A stretch of DNA of 64,000 nucleotides from NCBI RefSeq assembly GCF_018829635.1, contig NZ_JAHKKG010000015.1, positions 62,001 to 126,000 of the forward strand, written 5' to 3'. Below, piece after piece: positions 31,892 to 40,211 of the stretch (position 1 is the stretch's first letter; the number at the start of each line of letters is the position of its first letter). The notes below the pieces were generated by a model that was not told the DNA's origin, searched no databases, and saw only the letters and a program-made list of their open reading frames with translations. This DNA comes from Paractinoplanes bogorensis (GTDB taxonomy: Bacteria; Actinomycetota; Actinomycetes; Mycobacteriales; Micromonosporaceae). Both the position numbers and the translations under genes were made by a program.

Positions 31892-32596
31892 ATGGGCGGC
31901 ATGGAGAACGGTCGTACGGCTCTGATCACCGGCGGAACGGGCGGCCTCGGGGTGGCCGTGGTCGAAGCATTCGTGGCCGACGGCTGGCGCGTGGTGACTC
32001 CGGTCCGCGCCGGATCCGTCGATCGAGTGCCCAAGGGCGCCGTGCCGGTAGTGGCCGACCTCACCGACGAGACGGAGGTCACGACCGCGGTGGCGGCCGC
32101 CGTCCAGGCCGGTGGTCCGGGTTCGCCGCTGCGCGCCGTGGTCAACCTGGCCGGCGGGTTCGCCAGTGGCCCGCTGATCGCCGACGCGCCCTACGCGGGC
32201 CTCGAGGAGCAGCTGCGGATCAACCTGCGCCCCACCTACCTGGTCACTCAGGCCGCCCTGCCCCACCTGGTCGACGCGGGCGGGGGCAGCATCGTGTGCG
32301 TTTCCTCCCGTACGGCGGTGGCCCCGTTCCCGGGCGGCTCGGCCTACGCGATCTCCAAGGCCGCGGTGGTCGCCTTCGCCGACTCGGTGGCGCTCGAATA
32401 CCGGTCGAAGAACGTGCGCTGCAACACGATCCTGCCGAGCGTCATCGACACCCCGGTCAACCGGGCCGCGATGCCCGACGCCGACGTGTCGAAGTGGGTG
32501 CGGCCGGACGAGATCGCCCCGGCCATCCTGTTCCTGGCCTCCGACGCGTCGGCCCCGACCAGCGGCGCCCAGATCCCGGTCTACGGCCGGGCCTGA
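31892..32596 (+). CDS. Short-chain dehydrogenase/reductase (SDR)
   Basis: This 234-residue classical SDR has nucleotide-binding TGGTGGLG (13-20), NLAGGF, catalytic Ser139 (SIVCVSSRTAV), Tyr152 and Lys156 (YAISK). The family oxidises or reduces alcohols/ketones with NAD(P). The C-terminal PVYGRA replaces the longer tail often seen. The ATG at 31892 has GGAGGGG about 7 nt upstream. It is monocistronic; downstream lies the gap with paired DnaA-box-like sites, then the convergent thymidylate-kinase-like gene. Confidence 0.92.
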   Translation: MGGMENGRTALITGGTGGLGVAVVEAFVADGWRVVTPVRAGSVDRVPKGAVPVVADLTDETEVTTAVAAAVQAGGPGSPLRAVVNLAGGFASGPLIADAPYAGLEEQLRINLRPTYLVTQAALPHLVDAGGGSIVCVSSRTAVAPFPGGSAYAISKAAVVAFADSVALEYRSKNVRCNTILPSVIDTPVNRAAMPDADVSKWVRPDEIAPAILFLASDASAPTSGAQIPVYGRA

Positions 32597-32718
32597 GGCC
32601 CGATCCCGCGCCGATCGTCGCGTCGCCCAGTGATCATGGCCCGCCCTCCCCAAGGGGGCGGCCCCCGCAGCCATTATCCAGGGAAAATGGGCCGCGCGGG
32701 CGGGTCGGAGCCGGGGCC

Positions 32719-32744
32719 TGTGGATAACCCGTAACTGTGGACAA
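32719..32744 (-). other. Two DnaA-box sequences in tandem
   Basis: TGTGGATAA (32719-32727, complement TTATCCACA) and TGTGGACAA (32736-32744, complement TTGTCCACA) match DnaA-box consensus exactly, in the same orientation with a 17-bp offset, between convergent genes. Confidence 0.5.
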
Positions 32745-32769
32745 CGCCGGAGCGGCGGCCGGAGGCGTC

Positions 32770-33468
32770 TCAGAGGGCCTCGGCCAGCTGGTGACCAGCG
32801 ACGGCGAGCGCGGCCACGACCGGGCCGCCGGCCAGGATCATGCCGCCGACGTTGCGGCCGCGCGCCGGTACACCCAGGCGGGCGAGCTCGGCGTGGATGG
32901 CGGCCGAGACCTCGTCGGGGGTGCCGTTGGCGTCGATCACGACGAAGTCGCGCGCCTCGGGCAGGGAGCAGTAGGCCGCGCGGGCGGCGTTCAGGTAGTC
33001 CATCGTCTCGCTGTCGTAGCCGCGGGCCTCGATGCGGTCGTGGGCCACGTCGGGGGTGACGTCGAGGAAGAAGGTGACGTCGGGGCGGGGGAACAGACGG
33101 TAGGCGAGGCGGGCGAAACGCTCGGCGCCCGGTTTCGCCCCGCGGGCGCGCAGGCTCGCGTATTGGCAGAACGCGTAGCGGTCCATCACCACGAGGCCGC
33201 CCGCGAACGCGCGCCGCAGCACCGTGCGCAGGATCGCCAGCCAGCGCAGCACCGCCTCGACCAGGAGCATGCCGCGCCGGCCGAGCAGGGCGTCGCCGTC
33301 GGCTCGGCCCAGCCGGCGGGCCAGCACGCCGAACCAGTGCCGGCCACCCGCGTTGCGGCGGTAGGAGGCGTCGAGACCCTCGGCACGCAGCTCGTCGGCC
33401 AGCCGGTGCGCCTGGGTGGTCTTGCCCGAGCCGTCGATGCCGACCAGCGCGATCATGCCGGAGTTCAT
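32770..33468 (-). CDS. Thymidylate-kinase-like nucleoside monophosphate kinase
   Basis: This 232-residue P-loop kinase starts MNSGMIALVGIDGSGKTTQA, with Walker A GIDGSGKTT at residues 9-17. Other motifs are the DRY-type nucleotide site (GLVVMDRYAFCQYASL) and the LID-like region (FLDVTPDVAHDRIEARGYDS). This fits dTMP kinase-related proteins, although canonical Tmk is usually a housekeeping gene elsewhere. The ATG at 33468 is used; a second in-frame ATG lies 12 nt later. No strong Shine-Dalgarno is seen. It is divergent from the nucleotidyltransferase gene. Confidence 0.85.
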   Translation of the reverse strand: MNSGMIALVGIDGSGKTTQAHRLADELRAEGLDASYRRNAGGRHWFGVLARRLGRADGDALLGRRGMLLVEAVLRWLAILRTVLRRAFAGGLVVMDRYAFCQYASLRARGAKPGAERFARLAYRLFPRPDVTFFLDVTPDVAHDRIEARGYDSETMDYLNAARAAYCSLPEARDFVVIDANGTPDEVSAAIHAELARLGVPARGRNVGGMILAGGPVVAALAVAGHQLAEAL

Positions 33469-33637
33469 GCCAACCAACGGTAACCGTAGGGCGCACGCGC
33501 CGTTCTCCGGCGAACGGGCGGGCCGCCGTAGGAAAATGGGTTTTTGTCCGGTGAACGGCGGGGGCAGCGATTCAACGAGAGGCGGCCCGGGTAGTCCAAT
33601 CCGACACCGAACCGCACACGTCGACAGGGGGATCACC

Positions 33638-34222
33638 ATGCCGCACCGGGTGGACGAGGGGCTGGCCGTCACGCTGAAGAAGGTCGCCTCGACCCTGAAG
33701 GGTGCCGGCATACCGTTCGCGCTGGGCGGCAGTTTCGCGGTCTATGCGCACGGCGGGCACTCCAGCGATCACGACGTCGACTTCCTGCTGCGCGAGAAGG
33801 ACAAGGACCAGGCGCTGGCCGAGCTGGCCCAGGTCGGGTTCCGCACCGAGCAGCCGCCGGAGGACTGGCTGGTCAAGGTGTACGACGAGGACCGGATGGT
33901 CGACCTCATCTATCGCCCGGTGGAGACGCCGGTGACCGACGAGACGCTGCGCGACACCGAGCAGATCTCGGTCGAGGCGATCTACATGCCGGTGCTGTCG
34001 GCGACCCAGCTGATGGTGCACAAGCTGCTCAGCTACAGCCAGCACTACTGCGATTTCGCGACCGGACTGCCGGTGGCGCGATCCCTGCGGGAACAGATCG
34101 ACTGGCGACGGGTGCGCCACGAGACGCGCAAATCGCCGTACGCGGAAGCTTTTTTGATCTTGCTTGATCGCCTGGACGTCGTGCCGTTCCCGGATGACGA
34201 AGAGGCCCTGGCCAACAAGTAG
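33638..34222 (+). CDS. Nucleotidyltransferase-fold protein (MNT/AbiEii-like)
   Basis: This 194-residue protein has the nucleotidyltransferase pattern GGSFAVYAHGGHSSDHDVDF (GG/S and paired Asp in DHDVDF) and a second region DRMVDLIYRPV. These are the metal-binding residues of the minimal NTase fold, as in MNT toxins, KanNT-like proteins and nucleotidyltransferase domains of toxin-antitoxin systems. The ATG at 33638 has AGGGGG upstream. It is the first gene of a four-gene operon with a BON-like protein, a phosphoesterase and a GPGG membrane protein. Confidence 0.78.
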   Translation: MPHRVDEGLAVTLKKVASTLKGAGIPFALGGSFAVYAHGGHSSDHDVDFLLREKDKDQALAELAQVGFRTEQPPEDWLVKVYDEDRMVDLIYRPVETPVTDETLRDTEQISVEAIYMPVLSATQLMVHKLLSYSQHYCDFATGLPVARSLREQIDWRRVRHETRKSPYAEAFLILLDRLDVVPFPDDEEALANK

Positions 34223-34231
34223 GGGGTTCTG

Positions 34232-34480
34232 ATGACTACGGACACCGATCTCGAGGCCGAGATCCAGCGCCTGCTCGCCGAGCACGACCGGATAGCCGAG
34301 CAGGGCATCACCGTGCAGCGCCGCGACCACCTGATCGTGCTCGGCGGCGAGGTGGAGAGCGCCCAGCGCCGCGACGAGATCTGCAAGCAGATCACCGCGC
34401 ACTTCCCGGACGTGCAGATCACCTGCGACATCGGGATCACGCGGTCGCAGGCGCCGAGCGAGGTGGAGGAGATTTCATGA
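34232..34480 (+). CDS. Small BON-domain-like protein
   Basis: This 82-residue acidic protein (LEAEIQRLLAEHDRIAEQGI; HLIVLGGEVESAQRRDEICK; FPDVQITCDIGITRS) resembles a single BON domain, a fold that binds phospholipid or acts in membrane stress. It has no signal peptide, so it may be cytosolic. It starts 10 nt after the nucleotidyltransferase stop and overlaps the phosphoesterase start by 4 nt (ATGA). Confidence 0.65.
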   Translation: MTTDTDLEAEIQRLLAEHDRIAEQGITVQRRDHLIVLGGEVESAQRRDEICKQITAHFPDVQITCDIGITRSQAPSEVEEIS

Positions 34481-35235
34481 TCCGGATCGCCGCCGTGGGC
34501 GACGTCCACGTGGACAAGGACGTGGTCGGCCGGTACCGGCCCGCCCTCGAGGAGCTGCCCGACCGGGCCGACGCGCTGCTGGTCGCGGGCGACCTGACCC
34601 GGCACGGCACGCCCGACGAGGCACGCTGCTTCGCCAAGGAGTTCGGCGCGCTGGCCGTCCCGGTCGTCGTCGTGCTCGGCAACCACGATCACCAGAGCGA
34701 CCAGCAGGACCAGGTCACCGAGGTGCTCACCGACGCCGGCATCACCGTGCTGGAGAGTTCGGCGACCGTCCTCGAGATCCGGGGGCACCGGCTCGGCATC
34801 GCCGGCACCAAGGGCTTCGGCGGCGGGTTCGCCGGGGCGTGCGCGAGCAACTTCGGCGAGCGCGAGATGAAGGACTTCGTCGGCACCAGCGAGCGCTACG
34901 CCCAGGCGCTGGAGGCGGCGCTGAACTCGGTCGAGTGCGACGCCCTGGTGGCGCTGACGCACTACGCCCCGGTGCCGGAGACGCTGGTCGGCGAGCCCCT
35001 CGAGATCTACGCGTTCCTGGGCTGCTACCAGCTCGGACGGGCGATCGACGCGGCGCCGACGGCCCTGGCCCTGCACGGGCACGCCCACCACGGATCAGAG
35101 CGCGGCCGTACGCCCGGAGGGGTGCCCGTCCGCAACGTGGCGCACCCGGTGATCAAGCAGGCGTACAACGTGTATCAGCTGCTCTCGGACGAGGTCGACG
35201 CCACATTGGTGACCGCGAACAAAACAGGTTTCTGA
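34477..35235 (+). CDS. Calcineurin-like metallophosphoesterase
   Basis: This 252-residue enzyme has the metal-binding motifs of the metallophosphoesterase superfamily: GDVHVDKD (D-x-H), GDLTRHG, GNHDHQSD and HGHAHHGSE. It should be a two-metal phosphoesterase acting on phospholipid, nucleotide or protein substrate. It overlaps the BON-like gene (ATGA) and is followed 21-27 nt later by the tiny GPGG protein. Substrate unknown. Confidence 0.92.
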   Translation: MIRIAAVGDVHVDKDVVGRYRPALEELPDRADALLVAGDLTRHGTPDEARCFAKEFGALAVPVVVVLGNHDHQSDQQDQVTEVLTDAGITVLESSATVLEIRGHRLGIAGTKGFGGGFAGACASNFGEREMKDFVGTSERYAQALEAALNSVECDALVALTHYAPVPETLVGEPLEIYAFLGCYQLGRAIDAAPTALALHGHAHHGSERGRTPGGVPVRNVAHPVIKQAYNVYQLLSDEVDATLVTANKTGF

Positions 35236-35262
35236 TTTTCGCGCATCGGGTATCCGATGTGC

Positions 35263-35406
35263 ATGGACCTAATCCTTTGGATTCTCGCAGTCATCCTGGT
35301 GGTCGCCGGTATCCTCGCGCTCTTCCGGCGGCAGCTGCTCTGGGGGATCGTGCTGATCGTCGTCGGCCTGCTGGTCGGCCCCGGCGGCGTCAGCATCTTC
35401 ACCTGA
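35263..35406 (+). CDS. GPGG-motif small membrane protein
   Basis: This 47-residue hydrophobic peptide reads MDLILWILAVILVVAGILAL, then a single basic turn (FRRQLL) and a second hydrophobic segment ending LLVGPGGVSIF. It is short and easily missed, but GPGG-motif peptides of this size are conserved in actinobacteria. The function is unknown. ATG at 35263 or 35257; neither has a clear Shine-Dalgarno. It follows the phosphoesterase by under 30 nt and precedes an intrinsic terminator. Confidence 0.72.
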   Translation: MDLILWILAVILVVAGILALFRRQLLWGIVLIVVGLLVGPGGVSIFT

Positions 35407-35445
35407 TCGGCTCTCCTCACCTCTCGCCTCATCCCCCACGAGCAA

Positions 35446-35483
35446 GAACCGGGTCACCCTGAGGGTGGCCCGGTTCCGTTTGT
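35446..35483 (+). terminator. Intrinsic terminator closing the NTase/MPE operon
   Basis: Stem GAACCGGGTCACCC (35446-35459) with GGGTGGCCCGGTTC (35463-35476), one T-G wobble, 3-nt loop, then a CGTTTG tail. Confidence 0.75.
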
Positions 35484-35577
35484 CCGCCTTGCCGCACTCG
35501 CGGTGCGATGAACCGATGCGTGAACCTGACTGAATCACTCGCGGAAATCTTTCGATCTTCTCCCGCGAGGAGTGCCG

Positions 35578-36462
35578 GTGGCCGAGGTTCATCACTTCAC
35601 GTACGGCGCGTTCAACCCGATCGCCGCGTTCCTGCTGGCTTTTGTCGGCTCGTTCTTCGGGCTGCTGAGCACGTCACGGGCCCGGGACGCGCGGACCCGG
35701 GGCCGGCGCAACCGCTGGCTGGTCATCGCCGCGTTCGCGATCGGCGGCGGCGCCATCTGGCTCATGCACTTCACCGCGATGCTCGGGTTCGAGGTGCCGG
35801 CCAGCCCGGTCCGCTTCGACGTGCCGGTCACCGTCACCAGCCTGGTCTTCGCGGTCGGAGCGGTCGGCGTCGGGCTGCTCATGGTCGGCCACGGCCGGCG
35901 GAGTCTGCCCAAGGTGGTGGTGGCCGGCGTGCTGACCGGCGGCGGTGTGCTGGCCATGCACTACACCGGCATGCGGGCGATGCACATGGGCGGCGAGATC
36001 CACTACAACGTCCCCCTGGTCGCCGCTTCGGTGATCATCGCGGTGGTGGCCGCGACGGTGGCGCTCTGGTTCACCGTCTCGGTGCGCGGCTACCTGCCGA
36101 TCAGCGGCGCCGCGGCGATCATGGCGGTCGCCGTCTGCGGCATGCACTACACCGGGATGGCCGCGCTGTCGGTGCACCTCGACCCGGTGGCGCCGCCGGT
36201 CGTCGAGGGCTTCCGGCCGCTGGCCATGATCGTGCCGATCACGCTGATCACCGCGGCCACCATCATCGGGGTGGCGCTCAGCGGTCTGCAGGCGATGACC
36301 GAGGAGGAGTTCACCGACGGCGCCGGCTCGCCACGCCGGGGTCTGCACGCCGAACCCGGCAACGCCTGGTCGCTCAAGCAGGCGACCGCGGCCACGGCCA
36401 CGATCGCCGCCCGCCGGCCCTCGCCCCGCCCGGTTCCGATGCGTACACCCACCAACGGCTGA
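35578..36462 (+). CDS. MHYT-domain integral membrane sensor
   Basis: This 294-residue membrane protein has about seven helices with three MHYT-like motifs (MHFTAM, MHYTGM and MHYTGM), the signature of MHYT sensors that may bind copper or sense oxygen, CO or NO. Unlike GGDEF-fused MHYT proteins, the C-terminal tail (about 40 residues) carries no catalytic domain, so it may signal through partners. The GTG at 35578 is preferred because GAGGAG lies 5 nt upstream. The HD hydrolase gene follows after 20 nt. Confidence 0.88.
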   Translation: MAEVHHFTYGAFNPIAAFLLAFVGSFFGLLSTSRARDARTRGRRNRWLVIAAFAIGGGAIWLMHFTAMLGFEVPASPVRFDVPVTVTSLVFAVGAVGVGLLMVGHGRRSLPKVVVAGVLTGGGVLAMHYTGMRAMHMGGEIHYNVPLVAASVIIAVVAATVALWFTVSVRGYLPISGAAAIMAVAVCGMHYTGMAALSVHLDPVAPPVVEGFRPLAMIVPITLITAATIIGVALSGLQAMTEEEFTDGAGSPRRGLHAEPGNAWSLKQATAATATIAARRPSPRPVPMRTPTNG

Positions 36463-36470
36463 CGCTCCGG

Positions 36471-36476
36471 TACGTT
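36471..36476 (+). promoter_or_regulatory. Putative -10 box of leaderless promoter
   Basis: TACGTT lies 6 nt before the ATG at 36483. Confidence 0.4.
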
Positions 36477-36482
36477 CTGCCC

Positions 36483-37199
36483 ATGGCGCCACGGATGCTG
36501 CTGTCGATGCCGCTGCACGCGATCACCGAGGTGTACGGCGAGGCCGGCCTCCGCGAGCGGTTCCTGCTCGAGCTGGCCGACTTCGGCGAGACCGAGCGCA
36601 AGCAGCTGACCGAGGCGCTCGATCTGGCCGCCCGGCTGCACGCCGACGACCGCCGGGTCCGCGAGCCCTACCTCAACCACCTGCTGCGGGTGGCGATCCG
36701 GATCATCCGGTACTACGGGATCCGCGACGTGGACGTGATCACCGCCGCGCTGCTGCACGACGCGGTCGAGGACCATCCGGCCGAGCTGGCCGGGTTGTCC
36801 GACGGCACGCACACCGAGTTGACCGAGGCGGCCATCGCCGAGCTGGCCGGTCGCTTCGGACCGCGGGTGGCCGAACTGGTCCGCTCGGTCACCAACCCGG
36901 AGTACGACCCCGAGCGCGACCGCCACGAGCAGTATCGGGAGCACGTGGCGGCCAGCCTCGAGCGCGACCCGTGGGCCCGGGTGATCAAGGTGTCCGACTT
37001 CACCGACAACGGGGTGGGCGTGGTGCACACGACCCCCGACAAGGCCGTACGGGCGGCCACCAAATATCGCCCGCTCGTGCCCAAGCTGCGCGAACTGGTG
37101 GGGCGGCCGGACACTCCGCTGTCGATCGCGGCCAAGGACCACATCATGGATCAGCTCGACCTGGCCGAGGAGAGATTCGCCGCGCTCCTGGACGATTGA
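36483..37199 (+). CDS. Standalone RSH-type HD hydrolase (MESH1-like, putative (p)ppGpp hydrolase)
   Basis: This 238-residue protein has the HD-domain signature of RSH hydrolases: His66 (YLNHLLRVAIRI), His92-Asp93 and Glu96-Asp97 (LLHDAVEDH) and KVSDFTDN. There is no synthetase, TGS or ACT domain. It is therefore a small alarmone hydrolase-like (SAH/MESH1) protein. Compared with full RelA/SpoT it is about one third of the length. It probably trims (p)ppGpp or an analogue such as NADPH in MESH1-type enzymes. The ATG at 36483 has a TACGTT box 6 nt upstream, so it may have its own leaderless promoter. Confidence 0.85.
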   Translation: MAPRMLLSMPLHAITEVYGEAGLRERFLLELADFGETERKQLTEALDLAARLHADDRRVREPYLNHLLRVAIRIIRYYGIRDVDVITAALLHDAVEDHPAELAGLSDGTHTELTEAAIAELAGRFGPRVAELVRSVTNPEYDPERDRHEQYREHVAASLERDPWARVIKVSDFTDNGVGVVHTTPDKAVRAATKYRPLVPKLRELVGRPDTPLSIAAKDHIMDQLDLAEERFAALLDD

Positions 37200-37213
37200 C
37201 GCCCGGGCCTGAT

Positions 37214-37219
37214 TAGCCT
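37214..37219 (+). promoter_or_regulatory. Putative -10 box supporting ATG 37227
   Basis: TAGCCT lies 7 nt before the ATG at 37227, whereas the alternative GTG at 37221 would overlap the box spacing. Supports the ATG start. Confidence 0.4.
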
Positions 37220-37226
37220 GGTGACC

Positions 37227-38828
37227 ATGCTCCACACCGACGAATGGTGGCGCGACGCCGTCATCTACCAGGTCTATCCCCGCTCCTTCGCCGACAGCGA
37301 CGGGGACGGGATGGGCGATCTGCCCGGCATCACCGGCCGGCTCCCCCAGCTCAAGGAGCTCGGCGTCGACGCCGTGTGGCTCTCCCCGTTCTATCCCTCG
37401 CCGCAGCACGACGCCGGCTACGACGTGGCCGACTACCGTGGCGTCGACCCGCGGTTCGGTGACCTCGGCGACGCCGACAAGCTGATCGCCGAGGCGCACA
37501 ACCTGGGCCTGAAGATCATCGTCGATCTGGTGCCCAACCACACCTCGAGCGAACACGCGTGGTTCCGGGCCGCACTGGCCGCGGCGCCGGGCAGCCCGGA
37601 GCGCGAGCGGTACATCTTCCGCGACGGGGAACAGCCGCCCAACTCCTGGACGAGCGTCTTCGGCGGCGACGCCTGGGAACGGACGCCGGACGGGCAGTGG
37701 TATCTGCACCTGTTCGATGTCAGCCAGCCCGACCTCAACTGGGGCAACCCCGAGGTGCGGGAAGAGTTCCTCGACGTCCTGCGGTTCTGGCTCGACCGCG
37801 GGGTCGACGGCTTCCGGGTCGACGTGGCCCACGGTCTGATCAAGGAGGAGAACCTGGCCGACTGGACGACCACCAGCACGATCCTCGGCGGCGTCGACCC
37901 GGCCGGCCCGCCTCCGCCGATGTGGGACCAGGAGGGCGTCCACGAGATCTACCAGTCGTGGCGCTCGCTGCTCGACCAGTACGAGGGCGGGCGCATCCTG
38001 GTCGCCGAGGCGTGGGTGGCCCCGGCGGCGCGGCTGGCCCGCTACGTGCGCCCGGACGAGATGCACCAGGCGTTCAACTTCCCGTACCTCGACGCGCCGT
38101 GGAAGCCGGCCGAGTTGCGGACGGTGATCGACGAGTCGCTCGAGGCCAACAACGCGGTCGGGGCGACCACGACCTGGGTGCTCTCCAACCACGACGTGGT
38201 GCGGCACGCGAGCCGGCTCGGCTTCCCGGTCGGTTCCCCGCGCGTGCCCGGCATCGGCGCCGAGGACCCGCAGCCCGACGCCGCGCTGGGCCTGCGCCGG
38301 GCCCGCGCGGCCACGCTGCTGATGCTCGGCCTGCCCGGCTCGGCCTACCTCTACCAGGGCGAGGAGCTCGGGCTGCCCGAGCACACGACGATGCCGGACG
38401 AGTTCCGTGAGGACCCGGCCTGGGAGCGGTCGGGGCACAAGGAGCGCGGGCGGGACGGCTGCCGGGTGCCGCTGCCGTGGGAGGCGGACGCTCCCTCGTA
38501 CGGCTTCGGACCGGCCGACGCCTCCTGGCTGCCCCAGCCGGCGTCGTGGGCCGAATTCGCACTGGACCGCCAGCAGGGTGTCGCCGGGTCGACCTGGGAG
38601 CTGTACCGCTCGGCGCTGGGTCTGCGGCGCGAGCACGGGCTGGGCCACGGCTCGGTGCGGTGGGCGGACGCCGGGTTCGCGTTCCGCAACGGCGGCGTGC
38701 TGGTCGTGACGAACTTCGGGGCGGAGCCGGTGGAGCTACCGGCCGGGGCCCGGGTCCTGCTGAGCAGCGAGCCCCTCGACGGTGACGGGCGGGTCCCCAC
38801 CGACGTCACGGTCTGGGCCGTCGTCTAG
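37227..38828 (+). CDS. GH13 alpha-glucosidase / oligo-glucosidase
   Basis: This 533-residue GH13 enzyme has the four conserved regions: VDLVPNHTS (region I), DGFRVDVAHG (catalytic Asp199), VAEAWV (acid/base Glu261) and LSNHDVVRH (transition-state Asp323). WWRDAVIYQVYPRSFADSDG marks the alpha-glucosidase/oligo-1,6-glucosidase subfamily. It should hydrolyse terminal alpha-glucosides from malto-oligosaccharides, isomaltose, trehalose or sucrose. The ATG at 37227 is preferred over the GTG at 37221 on the basis of the TAGCCT spacing. Its 3' end overlaps the convergent MFS gene by 93 bp. Confidence 0.93.
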   Translation: MLHTDEWWRDAVIYQVYPRSFADSDGDGMGDLPGITGRLPQLKELGVDAVWLSPFYPSPQHDAGYDVADYRGVDPRFGDLGDADKLIAEAHNLGLKIIVDLVPNHTSSEHAWFRAALAAAPGSPERERYIFRDGEQPPNSWTSVFGGDAWERTPDGQWYLHLFDVSQPDLNWGNPEVREEFLDVLRFWLDRGVDGFRVDVAHGLIKEENLADWTTTSTILGGVDPAGPPPPMWDQEGVHEIYQSWRSLLDQYEGGRILVAEAWVAPAARLARYVRPDEMHQAFNFPYLDAPWKPAELRTVIDESLEANNAVGATTTWVLSNHDVVRHASRLGFPVGSPRVPGIGAEDPQPDAALGLRRARAATLLMLGLPGSAYLYQGEELGLPEHTTMPDEFREDPAWERSGHKERGRDGCRVPLPWEADAPSYGFGPADASWLPQPASWAEFALDRQQGVAGSTWELYRSALGLRREHGLGHGSVRWADAGFAFRNGGVLVVTNFGAEPVELPAGARVLLSSEPLDGDGRVPTDVTVWAVV

Positions 38829-40208
38829 CCGGGCCGCACGCGCCAGCAGGGCGGTGTGCGTGTCGGCCATGTCGCGCGCGACCGTCCTGCTGGCCAGCCA
38901 GAACATCACGCCGGTGGGGATCCAGAACAGCTGGAAGGCGGCCAGGCCGACCGCGTAGTTGAGCGGCGGCGGGAAGGCACCGGCCAGCCCGCGGAAGGCC
39001 ACCGCCACCATCACGTTGCCGCCGGCCCGGCCGAACCCGTTGACCAGGTTGCCCAGGCTGTACACGGTGCCGCGGTGCTCGGGCGGGTTGACGTCGGCGA
39101 TCAGGGCGAACCAGTTGGGCGAGTTGGCCGACGTCAGCATCAGCGCGAAGACCGCGGTGGCCAGGCACAGGCCGACGGTGGGCTCGGTGAACACGTCGGC
39201 CAGGACGGCCGCGATCACCGCACCGGTGCCGGCGCCGTCGGGCACGTCGATGCGCATCGGGACGAAGAACAGCACCACGTAGAACGGGACGGCGGCCAGC
39301 ACCCCGACCGAGGCGACCAGGGCCCGGCCGCGCGGGGTGCGCCGCTGGAGCCGGTCGCCGATCAGCCCGCCCAGGATCGACAGCGCCCCGCCGAGCTGGA
39401 ACAGCGTGGCGAAGACGCTGCCGACCAGCACCGCCGTGCCCGCCGTGTAGCCCTGATCTTCGGCCCGGGCCCGGAACAGGACGGGCAGCCAGACCAGCGA
39501 GCCGAGGGCGATCTGCGCGGTGCCACCCTGCAGGATCAGCCACACGTTGGTGCGCCGGCGCAGGATGAGCGGCAGGTGGTCGTGGTGGATGCGCTCGTCG
39601 TACTCGACCCCGGCCAGCTCGGGCTGGCTGTCGCCGCGGGGCACGTTGTAGGTGAACAGGTAGGCCACCGTGGCCACGCCGCCGGCGACCGCGGTGACCA
39701 GGAACGGCTCGCGCCAGTCGGTGTGGCCGAGTAACCCGCCGAGCAGGGTGCCGGCCAGTGTGCCGACGCCCTGGGACAGGCCCCAGAAGCTCATCACCAG
39801 GCCCCGGCGCTTGGGCGAGATGAGATCGCTGACCACGGCGAAGCTGACCGAGGCGACGGCGCCGAGGCCGAACGCGGCGACCACCTGGCTGATCAGGAAG
39901 CTGGGGTAGCCGCCGGCCAGGCCGGACCAGACGGTGCCGGCGATCCAGATCAGCGTGCCGACGATGAGGACCGGCTTGCGGTCGGTGCGGTCGCCCGCGT
40001 ACGCGAAACCGATGGCCGCGACCGCACTGATCAGGAACATGATCGTGGTGGCGAGCGCGATGTGGCCCTCGCCCACGCCGAACGCGTCGCCGATGCTGCC
40101 GTAGAGCGGCGGCACCAGGCCGATCGCGACGTTGTCGAGCGAGGCGAGGACCACGAACACCACGACGCTGTAGGCGCGGTGGGCCGTCCCTCCCCTGGTC
40201 ACCCGCAA
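38736..40208 (-). CDS. MFS transporter in the xylose operon
   Basis: This 490-residue transporter has about 12 membrane helices (MFS motif A-like AYAGDRTDRKPVLIVGTLIW; AVVSDLISPKRRGLVMSFWG) and a charged C-terminal tail (about 30 residues). It starts 3 nt after the xylB stop, so it is the third gene of a xylA-xylB-MFS operon and probably imports xylose or a xyloside. Its last 31 codons are antisense to the GH13 gene end. Confidence 0.85.
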   Translation of the reverse strand: MRVTRGGTAHRAYSVVVFVVLASLDNVAIGLVPPLYGSIGDAFGVGEGHIALATTIMFLISAVAAIGFAYAGDRTDRKPVLIVGTLIWIAGTVWSGLAGGYPSFLISQVVAAFGLGAVASVSFAVVSDLISPKRRGLVMSFWGLSQGVGTLAGTLLGGLLGHTDWREPFLVTAVAGGVATVAYLFTYNVPRGDSQPELAGVEYDERIHHDHLPLILRRRTNVWLILQGGTAQIALGSLVWLPVLFRARAEDQGYTAGTAVLVGSVFATLFQLGGALSILGGLIGDRLQRRTPRGRALVASVGVLAAVPFYVVLFFVPMRIDVPDGAGTGAVIAAVLADVFTEPTVGLCLATAVFALMLTSANSPNWFALIADVNPPEHRGTVYSLGNLVNGFGRAGGNVMVAVAFRGLAGAFPPPLNYAVGLAAFQLFWIPTGVMFWLASRTVARDMADTHTALLARAARLDDGPDRDVGGDPPVTVEGLAAQQDPGPGR

Positions 40209-40211
40209 AGG

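Noticed and set aside
31619..33496. Long minus-strand frame extending past the thymidylate-kinase-like gene
   Set aside because: Different frame from the real P-loop protein; Arg/Pro/Gly-rich translation and runs through an intergenic region and an SDR gene.
36147..38648. Long minus-strand open frame across the MHYT, HD and GH13 genes
   Set aside because: Antisense shadow; its residues are low-complexity and all three genes beneath it have clear catalytic motifs in plus-strand frames.
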